In this document: positions 47,826 to 58,596 of the stretch, one piece after another | Position numbering within the stretch: the first letter of the stretch is position 1 | Layout: the number at the start of each line of letters is the position of its first letter | Assembly: GCA_001600415.1 (NCBI GenBank) | Contig: BCJX01000003.1 | Coordinates: forward strand, 1,311,664 to 1,375,663 | Direction of reading: 5' to 3' | DNA: 64,000 nucleotides | Origin: Pascua guehoae | Lineage: Eukaryota > Basidiomycota > Tremellomycetes > Trichosporonales > Trichosporonaceae | The notes under the pieces: model-generated | What the model saw: only the letters and a program-made list of their open reading frames with translations | Told to the model about the DNA's origin: nothing | Database searches by the model: none | Made by a program: the position numbers and the translations under genes

Positions 47826-48638
47826 GAGTGATCCAGTGATCCAGATGAACATGGTTGTTCTGCCACAATCCACAGCCCTGCTTTGTGCCCTGCTTGTTTC
47901 GCCTCCAGGCACCGGCCAATCTGATCAACCGACTAGCTGCATCTCGTCCGAGGTTATAACCCGCAGCACTGCGGTACTGGGGCATGGGGACTGCATGCGA
48001 GCCGCGGCGGCTTTGGACAATGATGACACAATCACACACTCCTCTCTCAGGCACGCGGCATTTCTCTCTGTGCCACCCCCCATCCTACTGTCCCCCAGTC
48101 CAGGCCGCCTTGGGCCGCGGCACTTTGCCACTCTCTCACTCACTCCACCGATCCCACTGCGCCGCCCGCCGCCTCTGTGCCACCATCGACCACTTGACAT
48201 TCTTTGTCAATCGAGGTCATCCATAGTCACCTGACCACCTGACAGGCCCCCCGTCTTACGCTAAAACCAAACGTTGCTGGACCGGTATCTTAGGCTCTGC
48301 GTCAGAGCAGAGCCACAGCCCATTGCTAAACATGACCCCGTCGTGAGGATGGCACCTGACTCGACCCCTCCCCTTCCCTCCTCCCTCCCTGACCTCTGTC
48401 CCCTCTCCGCCTCACTGTCTCTCTCAGTAGAGTGGTGTCGCAGAGTGACCGATGGAGTGGCCAAGAGGCCCCCAAGTGCGGTGGCCAGACCAAAGACCAG
48501 GTGACATTCGTCCTGGTTTCCCATATAACCCACCCCATCGCCGCCAGTGGCTCCACCGATAACACCAACCACCCACTCCACCAGACCCTTCAGAACTAGC
48601 CACCTCGTTATCCAAACTACCACACCACCCACACACAC
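47826..48638. other. Intergenic region, no gene seen
   Basis: About 0.8 kb. A CCCTCC/CTCTC-rich segment at 48360-48425 and an ACCACACCACCCACACACAC tract before 48639 look like leader sequence of the next gene. Confidence 0.4.
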
Positions 48639-50240
48639 ATGGACTTCCTCTCTGTACTTCCGTCCGAGGCCCCCAAGAACACATACCAGTGTCTCGCCGT
48701 CGTGACGGTCGGGGGCGCGACCACGGGTCGCCGCGGGTCTGCCGACTCTGCGGGCTCCGACTCTCGCGAGGGCAGCGGCCTCGCACGCATCCTCAGCGGC
48801 GACCGTGACAGCGGCCTGTCGCGCATCCTCAGCGGTGGCCAGCGCCGCAGGAGCATGCAAGGTCAGACCAAGCCCGCCGCCCCGGCCGCGCCCGCGACCG
48901 AGGGCGCCTCGCCCGAGGGCACCTGGTACTGGCGCTGCCGTGTCGGCGTGACCAAGGTGAGTAGTAGCAGCTGTCTGTACCCTTCGGCACTGGCAGTGGC
49001 AGTGGTAGTATGCACTGGTAGTGGGAGTTGGGAGTGCGAGATGGCAGTGGCAATGGGGAGCTGGGACGGCAGTGCCAGTGGCTGGCAGTGGCCAATGCCA
49101 AGCTAGACTGCGCAAGACAAGGGAGACGAAGACGTCATTGCCATTGATGGCAAACCACCTCCACCACGAATCGCCACCTTGCCACTCTGCCACCACTTTG
49201 CCACCTGCCACTGCACCAACCATGCAACCACTGACGATACTAACACGCACAGGAAAACCTAGTCATCATGCCGCTCTCGATGCCGGCCAACCCGCTTCTC
49301 ACGCACAAGCCGCCGCCCCTCTCGAGCGCCTTTGCCGAGGCCAAGGCGACCCCCGGCGCGGCCACACACACGTCGGGTGGTGCGCAGGAGAATGTCGGGG
49401 GCGGGGGCAAGTTTATGAGTGGTCTCCGCCGCGCGTCGGCAGCGTTTATCCACACGACGCCGCACCAGCCCGCCAAGGAGCATGTGGAGGGCACAACCCC
49501 GGCGGTCGCGGAGGACTCTGCGCAGCACGACACGACCCAACACATTCCTGCGGGCGCCCATATCACCATTGCCGAGGGCTCGCACACTGAAGCCGTCGAG
49601 CCCCACGTCGCGACCAACGACACGGCGTCGGTCCCTACCGAGACGGGCTGGCCGGGCACCATTGACGGCGAGCCCCTGCACGGCATCATTGTGCCCCTCC
49701 ACCAGCTCCAGTCGAGCAAGATCCACCAGGGCGGCAACAGCAAGGACGGATTCCACGTCTCGGTCTCGGTCGCCAGCGCCATTGCAGGCAAGGCGGGCCA
49801 CATCCGCTTTGAGTTTGACAAGGGCTGGATCGGCGGCAAGGGGTGAGTAAAAATGTTCAGGCTGTGGGCAGGGTGTGGGAGCAGGCTGCATGTGGGCGGC
49901 ATTGCTCCGTAGACCCACCCCACTCGCACCTCTGAAAGCCCCAAGCTAACCCCTCAGCGAGGCCGAGCTCCTCAAGCACGTCCTCTCGCAGGGCGTCTCC
50001 AACTCGTCGCCCCTCTTCACCAACGTCCAGCTCGGCGGCGGCGGCAACACGGCCGCACCCGCCCAGAACACGGCGGCGGCCGACACCAAAGTCACAAACA
50101 ACGGCCACACCGACCACCCGGCCCATTCCCCGCGCATGGGCGGCTTTGCCAACAACCTCCGCAAGTCGATCAGCCGCGAGAAGCCGCTCGTCAACCCCGA
50201 GTCCAAGAAGTGGCAGGACGAGGTGCGCGGCAAGTGGTAA
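48639..50240 (+). CDS. Hypothetical protein, 396 aa
   Basis: I do not recognise the family. Exons 48639-48956, 49253-49842 and 49958-50240 join in phase. The N-terminus resembles a short globular start (MDFLSVLPSEAPKNTYQCLA) followed by a Ser/Arg-rich segment with the duplicated unit GLARILSGDRDS / GLSRILSGGQRR (residues about 47-70), a possible phosphosite region. Later parts include GTWYWRCRVGVTKENLVIMP, a low-complexity linker, and a compact region TGWPGTIDGEPLHGIIVPLH ... DGFHVSVSVASAIAGKAGHI that looks beta-rich. The C-terminus is Lys-rich. Intron 1 is 296 nt and contains GGCAGTGGCAGTG-type repeats. No membrane segment. Confidence 0.7.
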
Positions 50241-51536
50241 GCGCTGCGGCAGCGCTGTGAGCGGCGCTCGCTCGCTGTAAGCGACAAAGGGACCAAAGGG
50301 ACAACCGACAACGGACCACAACAAACCAAACCCATCCCGCGTTTGCCACCAACCACCCACCATCACCACCTCCCCACCCGCCATTTCGCCACTGGACAAA
50401 CTCTCCGGCCGCGGAGAATCGGCCGTAGCCCACCAACCACCAAGCCAAGCCCCCTCCACGGTGATAACACCAGTACCTGGAGCAAGAGAAACCTTTTCGT
50501 ATTCGTTCAAAGGAGGAGCAAAACCCACACCTCCCTCTACCTTCATGTTTACATAGCATAATTTTGTTTTTGTTTTGTTCAACCAAACGTCAAACCGAGG
50601 TAATTGTAAAACCGGAATGCAGAAGTGAACCCAGACTCGAGCTCTCGAGCAGTCCAGCCCCATTCCTTGGCGTGCGCGGCGTGGGAACTAATCGCGATCG
50701 CACAGGCATGCCGTCCGGGGAATGTCAAGATAGCACCATGTCATGCTCTGCCCGTTGATTAACGCAAACGCACAAGAATAATGAAAAAGTACCCTCGGCA
50801 GGTGAACTGAACGGGCGCGCCCAAGGCCACTAGCGCGCCTTGGAGCTAGCTGCCGATGCCGATGCCTGCCGCTTGTCATGCTCACTTCCCCCCCATGTGC
50901 ACCACGGCACCCACGTTCCACGCTCGTTCTGGACAACGAACGAACCGATGCCATTGCGTCATTCTGCACCGGTGACTTGCCATTATTCTGGGCAGGCTGT
51001 TAATAGCCACCCGTGCCCGTCGTCGTAACGACTCGCCAGGGACTCGGTCAGGCGCGTGCGTCACGGGAGAGCAGCAGGTGTTGAAGGGGCACACCGAGCA
51101 GCACTTGATCGCACGTGTCAGCTGGAGCAGGTTGGCTGGATGCTGTTTGGTTAGTGTCCCCAGACTGGTGGCCGATCCATGGGATCCAGAAGGCGGTGGG
51201 CACAGATCGAGGACGTTGCGGTGAAAGCCGACGGTTCTTCATTAAGCTTAAGCCTGGGTGGGTACAGAGGCTCGGGTGAGCTGTGAGGGCGAGTGAGTCC
51301 AGATGAGCACCGAAAACTTTATCGCAGGAGGAGCGATGAGGTCCTGGACAGACTCTCTGGGACTGGCAGTGGGGGCGTGCGTTCGTGCGTTTGGTACGTT
51401 GAACACAGGCCACCAGAAACCCAACCAACTGGCATCTTCAGCAGACGGACAAGAGAGCGTCCCAAACGGAGTGTGCCCTGGGAGCTTCTACTCGCAAGAG
51501 TGAACGGCGCGGCCAGTACTCGGCAGCCTGCCAGCT
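50241..51536. other. Gene-poor DNA
   Basis: No gene I can support. The first 300 bp are probably the 3' untranslated region of the preceding gene. Short overlapping frames occur on both strands. Confidence 0.4.
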
Positions 51537-51720
51537 GCCAACCCGTACTGCCAACCTGCCCTGCCAACCTGCCCTGCCAACCTGCTCTGCCAACCTGCTC
51601 TGCCAACGCACTGCCAATGCACTGCCAATGCACTGCCAACGCACTGCCAACACTGCCAACGCACTGCCAACACACTGCCAACACACCGCCAACGCACCGC
51701 CAACGCACTGCCAACCTGGA
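51537..51720. repeat. ACTGCCAAC minisatellite
   Basis: About 18 imperfect copies of a roughly 10-nt unit with the constant core CTGCCAA(C/T), grading from ACCTGCCCTGCCA forms on the left to ACGCACTGCCA forms on the right. All reading frames across it are repetitive and not credible genes. Confidence 0.9.
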
Positions 51721-52287
51721 CAGCATCCACCATCACCAACAAGCTCTAGCCTACCACACTACACCACGACCGCAACGAGCAGCCAAGCGCCCAGCGCCGC
51801 ATCCGCCCTCGTGTTCCTGCCAAGCGGCAACATCGAGCTGGCGCCGAAGATGAGCCGGCCGCGCGCCAGCCCCGGCGTCACCTGACGTCGACAGTAGCCG
51901 GAATGGGCGAGAGGGCATTGGCCGGGCATTGCCTGGGCGACAGGGCTTGTGTGCATGTGAGCTAGAAATGAGATCTTGCATGGGGGCGAAAATGTGGATC
52001 TATGATCTGGGAGATAGCGGCGTCGGGCGGCGGTCAGCTGGTCATGCGCCACGAGAGGCTTGGGCGGAGACTTGCGGCCAGCGTGCGGTGTTGAGTGGTA
52101 ATTGTGGCGGCGGGTGGCGGGTATGCACGTTGTGGCGTACGTGGCGTCTGTCTGCTATCTTGGATGCATCGGCCGGTGTCTCATGTCGCGTGGGCTCGGG
52201 TTTGGACAGATTGCCAGGCGTGCCGATGCTGAGCGCATGAGCGTCTGCCAGTCTCACCCTGCGTCACTTCACACCCTCTGTGCTGTA
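51721..52287. other. Intergenic region
   Basis: No supportable gene between the minisatellite and the foldback element. Confidence 0.4.
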
Positions 52288-52414
52288 CGGCCTGTCGAAA
52301 AGGTCCGTCAAGTGGCGCGGGGGGCAGAACAACTCGTTGGGCTCGCTGCTCTGGAGGATGGACGGCCATATGCCGCGGCATCCCTGCGCCTTTTGACCGA
52401 CTTGACAGAGGCTG
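52288..52414. mobile_element. Tc1/mariner-like MITE, copy 2
   Basis: A 127-bp foldback element flanked by TA (52286-52287 and 52415-52416). The left end reads CGGCCTGTCGAAAAGGTCCG; the right end on the opposite strand reads CAGCCTCTGTCAAGTCGGTC. It shares the internal GCGGCATCCCTGCGCC with copies 1 and 3. This is the most diverged of the three TA-flanked copies. Confidence 0.65.
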
Positions 52415-52724
52415 TACCACATGAATGCGAGTGACATTCGCGAGTGGCATTCGCGAAATGGCTCCTGCTACAGTGCGACTTGCCAGTTGCTGGAGAGGAT
52501 CCAAGACCATGATGTTTTCATTGCCGAGGCATAATATCCATCTATCCATCTGTCCGTAACCGTACAGTGACTACTGTACAGGGAAACAGCTCCGACCGTG
52601 CACGGTCAAACGTTTCCCGCTTAGTTGCTACATAAAACTTATGTTTGTTTGCGTCGGAGCCCGAACTCGACAAACGGGAACTGGCTCGTGCCTACTGCCG
52701 GTGGCCAGCACCTATAACGCGCGC

Positions 52725-53995
52725 CTACTGGGCCTTGCCGTTGGGAGCGACAGGTTCGGGCACCTTGTCCTTTGCGGGCACTGGGCGCACAATGGGGATG
52801 AACGCGCTCGCGTCGTATGTCCAGTCGTCTGGAGACGTCTTGACCGCGAGGCAGAGTTCTGGGTGTTAGCTACAGGCCCAAGGTGAGTAGAGGCCAGTTG
52901 ACGTACCAGTGAGGGCAGTGTAAATAAGGAACGAGCCATGTCCCATCAAGAGGTGCCACCATCCATGGCCTACAAGGTCAGTACCCGCATCACGACGCGC
53001 CCCTTCCGTGCTCGAATCACGACTCCGCAGCCACGTACCCTGTGTGAGGTGGCCGAGCTCGCCATAGCCGGCCATTTCAAGCGACTCGCGCAACTCGCGG
53101 AGCCAGTGGCAAAAGTGGTTGTCAATGTTCCAACACGCGAATGCGACGACGCAGATGACCGAGCCGACCCAGACCGTGTGCGTCGTGTCGCGGCGGACGC
53201 GGTGGTCCTTGGGAAGCTTGAAGACGAGCGCGACGGATCCGAAGAAGACGGTGAGCAGCAGGATGAAGAAGACGACCTGGAACGCGATGGGGAATGGGAA
53301 TCGCAGGCTGACGTCAGTGGCAAAACAAACGGGTGGTCGGTGAATCAAATGGCCGGTATCGGAACCAAAGACCCGGTTTACCACGTCCATGCTTGTTGCA
53401 CAACGACTCACTATGCGGCCGTGATGAAGATGTCCCACGCGGCGAGCGCGAGGGCCGAGACCCAGCCGCCCATTACAGTGGGCAGGTCAAAGACAATGTA
53501 GATGCCGTACGAGATACAGTAGAGCTGTGGGTTAGATCGTCAACTTTCTCAGTCTTCACAGCGGCATGGCCGGGTTGCCAGGCTTGGCGCCTTGCCACCC
53601 GGTACTCACCATGGGCAGCTCGTCCATGAGCTGCGACTCCCACTTGAGGGTTCCGTGGAAGGCAAAGCTGCCGATGAACACGAGCGAGTGGTGGAGATGC
53701 AAGAGCGCGTAGCGGCGCGGTGTGCCAGCGGCCACATTGGCAAAGTAGGCATAGGCGCTGATGAGGGCGGGTGGAACGTTGGAGAGCGTGTTGACCCACT
53801 CGGCAATGAGGTACGAGTGGGTGTGGTTTAGCTCACACCAGTCAATGGTGGACGTGACCGGACCCCAGTCTGTGCGTGAGCAGTGGAACGGACGCCGAGG
53901 ATCTTCGGGTGGGGAGAATGGGGGGCTCTGCCGAAATCGGACCACTTACACCCGGTACTTTGGGTCTCGGGGATGAGAAACTTGTACGCGTCCAT
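52725..53995 (-). CDS. Alkaline ceramidase (YPC1/YDC1/ACER family)
   Basis: A multi-pass ER/Golgi membrane enzyme that hydrolyses (phyto)ceramide to a long-chain base and fatty acid, setting the ceramide/sphingoid-base balance. Exons (minus) 53950-53995, 53610-53869, 53412-53524, 53039-53307, 52907-52969 and 52725-52858 give 294 aa, the usual size. Signatures: GYWGPVTSTIDWCELNH at the start; AEWVNTLSN; the metal-site segments GSFAFHGTLKWESQLMDELP (Ser, His, Asp) and HGWWHLLMGHG (two His); the tail LCLAVKTSPDDWTYDASAF. About seven hydrophobic segments are visible, for example ALISAYAYFANVA, GIYIVFDLPTVMGGWVSALA and FQVVFFILLLTVFFGSVALV. All conserved ligand residues of the family are present. 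Confidence 0.95.
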
Positions 53996-54288
53996 TCTGC
54001 AATGGAACAAGGTGGGTGCGGTGCGATGGGCCGGAGGGGGGCGTGGGAGGCGGCCAGAAAAGGACGAGGGGGGGATCAAACGAGTGGCTAGGTGAGTTGA
54101 GTTGGGTGGTGTGGCGTGCCCGGTGGTTAGTGTCGGCGTTGGGCAAGTCTGTGGGTAGTATTGAAAAGAAACAGTTGTTGGAGAATGAAGGGGAGGAGAA
54201 TAATAGAGGCTTACATGGCTGCATCTTTTGTACAAAGAGCAATGGCCAACGATCGGCATCTGGGACCGCGTGCACAAGCCACCACCTA

Positions 54289-54527
54289 CCTCGCCGGCGC
54301 CCGACCGCAGCCGGTGCAAAGACCGCCAGAGAACTGCCCCGAGTATGTGCGTGTCTCGAGTACGCGAGTAGCCTCCGGAGCACGCTGTACGCTTGCACGC
54401 CGCGTCCCGCGCGGTAGGTGCCCGGCAGGCCGGCAGGTTGGCTGGCAGCAGGCAGCTGGCAGCCTAAGCATGCTAAGCAAAGGGTGCTAAATGATGCCGA
54501 TCAGATGGGCGGCGTCGCATGCTGCAG
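54289..54527 (+). repeat. Dispersed repeat, copy I
   Basis: About 240 bp that matches 60152-60360 in the same orientation: GCCCGACCGCAGCC, GTGCAAAGACCGCC, GTAGCCTCCGGAGCA, CTGTACGCTTGCACGCC, CGTCCCGCGCGG and ATCAGATGGGCGGCGTCGC occur in the same order in both. It lies in the upstream region of the ceramidase gene; copy II lies just after the gene at 59558. No terminal repeats or coding capacity are evident. Confidence 0.75.
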
Positions 54528-55309
54528 ATTATGTATGAGGATACCGAAATCTCGCAGATCTCAGCCCGATCTCAACCAAATTTGCTTCCGTTTGCTTCCG
54601 TCTCAGTCAACCCATAGATCTCAAGGTTGAGCAGCCTCCATACTACTACTGCACTGCCCAGTCTTCCCAGTCTTCCGCGTCTCCTCCGCGTGCGTGTCGC
54701 AGCAATCTCCTGGCTCCGACCCCTTCCTGGGTCGTCAATCCAGCGAGTCCGACGCCGTCGAGACTGAGTCGTAGTGTGTTGGCTGGAACTCGGTTCCCAA
54801 GCCCCACCGTTTGATTCGTGACAAAAATGGGCATGGCGACAGTTGTGGATAATTGTAATGCTATGCGTACGCAGGCGGCGGGAAGCGGATGCAGGCGATG
54901 AGCGAGGGCGGTACGTGTGGTGTAAACAATAGGACGCGGGATGTTGACAATACATTCGATAGAGGACTTGGGACAGCCAGGGCCCATGCATATTTAGTAC
55001 TCGATGAATGTCAGTTGTCGGAGTGACGTCATGGGTCAGTCACGTGATATGGCACAGAGTGCAAGGGACGGGCGCCGTATGTGGCGGATACCGTTACAAT
55101 AATCGAAACTGAAGGTGCATCAGACCAGAATCCTGCCACATCACACTGGGAGCGTTTCATGTCGTCGTCTCATATCTCTACCATAGTATCGTTCAATACC
55201 TCTACGCGACTACGTTTTCGTCTCACAAACCAGGTCGAAGCACGTATATCACGATTCTGGTACTTGCTAGCGTGATCGTCGAAGTGGTGGAGCTGTCGGT
55301 GGGTCGCCA
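54528..55309. other. Intergenic region
   Basis: No gene I can support. A short direct repeat TTTGCTTCCG occurs at about 54582-54600. Confidence 0.35.
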
Positions 55310-56040
55310 CTACAGATAGTCAGCATGGTCAAATGTGCGTGGCGAGAAGAGAACTCACCAATCGGGGGTGGAGGACGAGCTGATATCACACTTCCAATAC
55401 TGGCGAGAGTGATGTGGGAGGGTGATATGGGGGAGCAGTCGTTGGGTCGGTCGCCAATAAGGATGGTCAGTATGATAAGCTGTGGATGACTAGAAGAGAA
55501 CTCACCGCTCGGGTGGGAGGGCGAGCACCCGATTCGGGTACTTGTGGGGGTATACGTAGAGGGAGGAGGCAGAGTCTTCGGCAGGTTAGAACTAAAGTCT
55601 GTCAGCAAGGCGTGGATGAAAGAGAACTCACAAATCGGGTTGGGGGTGGGTATCACAGTTCCCGCACTCGCGAGCTCGTTCGTCGAGTGGCGGGGCCGTC
55701 GAGAGTGGCGGGGCGTCGAAAGTGGCGGGGCGTCGAAAGTGGCGGGGCGTCGAAAGTGGCGGGGCGGTCGGGAGCTTAAAGCTGAAGCCAGTCAGCATGA
55801 TCAGCTGGACTGAAAGAACACTCACAGATCGGGTGGTTCAGTGGGTATCACCATTCGGGGGGTGGTCCTGGGAGTTCGAGGGAAGGAGGCAGGGGACAAG
55901 GGGTCTTGGTTCTCGCGGCCACTGTAGACGGTCAGACGGCCCATAGTGATTATAGCAGGGCACTCACCAATTTGGCCGTCGGTCGGAGCGTGTGTCCAAC
56001 GGTTCTGGTTCACGTTCGGGCGAGGGTAGTCACGTGTTGA
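55310..56040 (-). other. Array of repeated exon-like modules, proline-rich
   Basis: On the minus strand, five segments end in similar sequence (CCCGATT or GAGCG/CAAATTG) followed directly by GTGAGTKYYCT-like donors at about 55977, 55825, 55630, 55505 and 55358. Each is followed within 35-50 nt by a CTGAC-type branch and an AG. Joining the middle modules keeps one frame that is very rich in Pro, Ser and Thr (for example IPTEPPDLFKLPTAPPLS and KTLPPPSTYTPTSTRIG). No start codon could be fixed and the ends are open. It may be a repetitive surface-type gene, a relic, or repeated non-coding DNA. Confidence 0.35.
55683..55770. repeat. 17-nt minisatellite (AGTGGCGGGGCGTCGAA)
   Basis: Five near-perfect tandem copies inside one of the proline-rich modules. 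The unit is not a multiple of three, so successive copies are read in different frames. Confidence 0.9.
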
Positions 56041-56197
56041 CACTGAGATGATCAGTCCCAATCAAATCATGTATGTACTGGAAGGAACGCACCAGAGGCG
56101 GACCAGGTGTGTCAGGGCGCCCCGGAGTGTGTTTTTGCGCTCCGCACAGGGGCAGGCATGGCTCGGCTGCGCCGCTGGCCTACGCAAGCCCTGTTTC

Positions 56198-56400
56198 CTA
56201 CCGCCCATTACGGTTGGCGTCCTTGCCATTGCTGTCCGAAAAGGTCATTTGCGAGCTTCCCTTGATGGAATTGGACGCCACGTTGCTGTTAAGATTGATC
56301 TGCGGTAGGTAACTGTGATCCCCTGGGCCCACTGTCAAGCTGTGGAGGTTCTGGACTTGCAAGAGGACACTTCCCTTGGAGCTGTTCGTTTCGACGGAAG
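56198..56400 (-). pseudogene. NSNV-repeat coding segment, paralogous to the 59558 gene
   Basis: A minus-strand frame ending at 56198 encodes QNLHSLT, a possible 33-nt intron (donor GTGGGC, acceptor CCGCAG), then INLNSNVASNSIKGSSQMTF. This parallels QKLHTLMAGTQVNHNSNVGG and the spacing to KMYFG in the protein at 59558. I could not define a start or further exons, so it may be a gene fragment or part of an unresolved gene. Upstream to 56570 the frame holds SSAETNSRFPTPGSDPSVET, also Asn/Ser-rich. Confidence 0.35.
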
Positions 56401-56699
56401 GATCGGATCCCGGTGTCGGAAATCGAGAGTTCGTTTCGGCAGAAGAGTCGGGCGGCGCGAGCGGCCGTGAAAATGGAGACGGTCCCAACCCCCTTCCCCA
56501 AGCACTGGGTTCCGGTCAGCCACTGCACGAAATAGCCTGCCTCGGAAGGCCATGCACCTACTTCTGATTTACAGCTTGTTCGAGATGGAAAAGTACCTTC
56601 GCCATCGCATGATTGTTGCGGGCGGTAGTTTGGGAAGTAGGGCTAGCCGACCAGCTGCCATCAGTAGGCCACTGCGAAGTAGTGATGCTAGACCGGTAC

Positions 56700-57497
56700 T
56701 TACCCCCTTGGCCGATCCGGGATGTAACCCTTGAACCCCATGTCAGTCCACGTCTTGGTAGCGCGTTTCAGAATTTCGGAAGACACCAGCGCGGCCGACA
56801 CATCCTTCAACATCCGGCCATATCGACTCTGGAGAACGAAGTTCCCGCGCCCCAGGTCATCTAACTTGAGACCCAGGAAGGTACCCCAGTGCATCAGAAG
56901 CACCTCCGATGGTTCGCCAATTACACCGATGAAGCCCCGGAAACACTTGTCGAAGTGCGAGACGCTATCGTAGGCGCGCTGGGCTAGGAGGTCCGCGTCG
57001 TCTTCGGCGGTCGTCATAAAATCGACCCAGCAGTCTTCACCAAGTTTGTGCGAAAACGGCTTGTTGAAGTCCTTGTCGAACATCGTAGAGCCCGTGCGGC
57101 TGAAGTTGCCCCCTTCGTTCAAACCATACCCCGATGCCCACAGCATTTTGACAATGGACTCGTAGTGCGGCAGATCATGGTGACACCGGTCGATATAAGC
57201 TAGCTGTGAATTAATTTCTGACCACAAGCGGTCGTTCTGCTTTCGGTCGGGGCCCTCCAAGGCCGTCGCGGCGTCCTTGGGATCATGGAGCTGCGACAGC
57301 ATCCAGTGACCGTCGACGATCATGTTGGCAATGTTGGTGACGAAATAAAGTACGCAGTCAGGGTTCTGGGAGGGGCCCCGGACATGTCCGGAGTACTTGC
57401 CAAATTTGCTGTTCGCCAGGTATTCCTTGATCGTGTTGGGCGTGAAGGAGTAGTTCATAGTCCAATGGGCGTCGCCGCAAATTTCGATGCCCACCAT
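56700..57497 (-). CDS. Hypothetical protein, 265 aa or longer
   Basis: I do not recognise the family. The likely start is the ATG at 57497 (MVGIEICGDAHWTMNYSF); the frame is open further upstream, but that part is Pro-rich leader-like sequence. The product is a globular, soluble protein with many aromatic and charged residues (VLYFVTNIANMIVDGHWMLS; SIVKMLWASGYGLNEGGNFS; DKCFRGFIGVIGEPSEVLLM). It ends at a TAA at 56700 that is embedded in a GTAAGT donor. Splicing to 56657 would add about 38 residues ending near 56569, so the C-terminus is uncertain. No signal peptide or membrane segment. Confidence 0.6.
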   Translation of the reverse strand: MVGIEICGDAHWTMNYSFTPNTIKEYLANSKFGKYSGHVRGPSQNPDCVLYFVTNIANMIVDGHWMLSQLHDPKDAATALEGPDRKQNDRLWSEINSQLAYIDRCHHDLPHYESIVKMLWASGYGLNEGGNFSRTGSTMFDKDFNKPFSHKLGEDCWVDFMTTAEDDADLLAQRAYDSVSHFDKCFRGFIGVIGEPSEVLLMHWGTFLGLKLDDLGRGNFVLQSRYGRMLKDVSAALVSSEILKRATKTWTDMGFKGYIPDRPRG

Positions 57498-58259
57498 CGT
57501 GTGCTGATGACGAACAGTAGTAGGTGAAAGAGGATTAGGTTTGAAGGAGGAATGAAGGAAAGGCCATGGGGCAAGGGGAGGTGGAATGGGCCTATTTAAC
57601 ATTTCCGGGGTTGCGGGCTCTACCCCACCAACTGTGCCGCAGGACATGACCGCCAACCCATGAGTGGCAAACCCCTTTGGCCTCTCACTCTATCCCTCTC
57701 CATCCAGCAATGCACCCCAACACGGCAACCATTGCACAATTCCACGGAAACACTCTGTTCGTGCCTTGTTGCATTTTACAGTTCCGCCACAAGAAGCACA
57801 GTGGTGGGTGGCCCGTGCCACAAAGGCAGTCGAGAAAGAAACAAAAAAAGCCACCGCGCCCCTTTACGCGCCGACCTCTTTGCTCAACACGCCAATAACA
57901 TCTTTCCGCTCACCCACTGACTCACAATGCTGCACGCTCATTGTTCGGGACCGTGACATTGCCGGGTACCTTTGGGTCACTGCGGCGCACAGCCCACTAA
58001 CCGTTGGGTGCGGGGACCTGTGGGGCTGGAATCAGGGCCCCGCCCTCAGAGCTTCATGTCTGCGGCTGTGCACGCCGCAACGTACATTATTGTCACCTGA
58101 TGCCGCTGTGACTGACTGTCGACGGTACTATTCCTGATTCCTGGGGTTCGGCAACGCCGCGGCCTTTAGCATGGGGACCCGCAAGGATGCCAGGAAAGTG
58201 GAGAGACTCCAACTTGGAGCGGGTGCAGATGAGGCCGCGCCCACACTTCCTGTGCACTG
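57498..58259. other. Intergenic region
   Basis: No gene I can support beyond the leader of the minus-strand gene ending at 57497. Confidence 0.4.
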
Positions 58260-58413
58260 CAGTGGCCGTCAGAAAGGTTGCGACCTCCAATGCGTTGCGC
58301 CACACCCATCCCATGAGACTTCTGGCATATTGCAAGGCAGAAGATCCGAGGCTTTGGGTCAAGCATACCTGAGGCAGCCTGGGAGGCAGTCGCAACCTTT
58401 CAGACGGTCACTA
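58260..58413. mobile_element. MITE-like foldback element, copy 4 (degenerate ends)
   Basis: About 154 bp with inverted ends CAGTGGCCGTCAGAAAGGTT and, on the other strand, AGTGACCGTCTGAAAGGTTG. The AAAGGTT segment matches the ends of copy 3. The outer bases have decayed: the left flank is TG instead of TA and the right terminus is CACTATA. The interior differs from copies 1-3, so this could be a related subfamily. Confidence 0.5.
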
Positions 58414-58596
58414 TATTCAAATGGTATCACGCTTCCGACGGAATGACAACCCCTGCTGTTTGATTTGCTGCTCAGGTCCCTACAGAGGAACCGTGCGTGC
58501 ACTGGGGCATAATGGGGTAGACTCACAATTTCTTGGCGCAGCTGTATCCTCCAACAATGGACGGACATGCCGGTCACCATATCACCATGTTGAGTC

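Noticed and set aside
51293..51853. A 186-codon frame through the ACTGCCAAC minisatellite
   Set aside because: The frame is a product of the repeat, is open on both strands, and encodes only repeat peptides.
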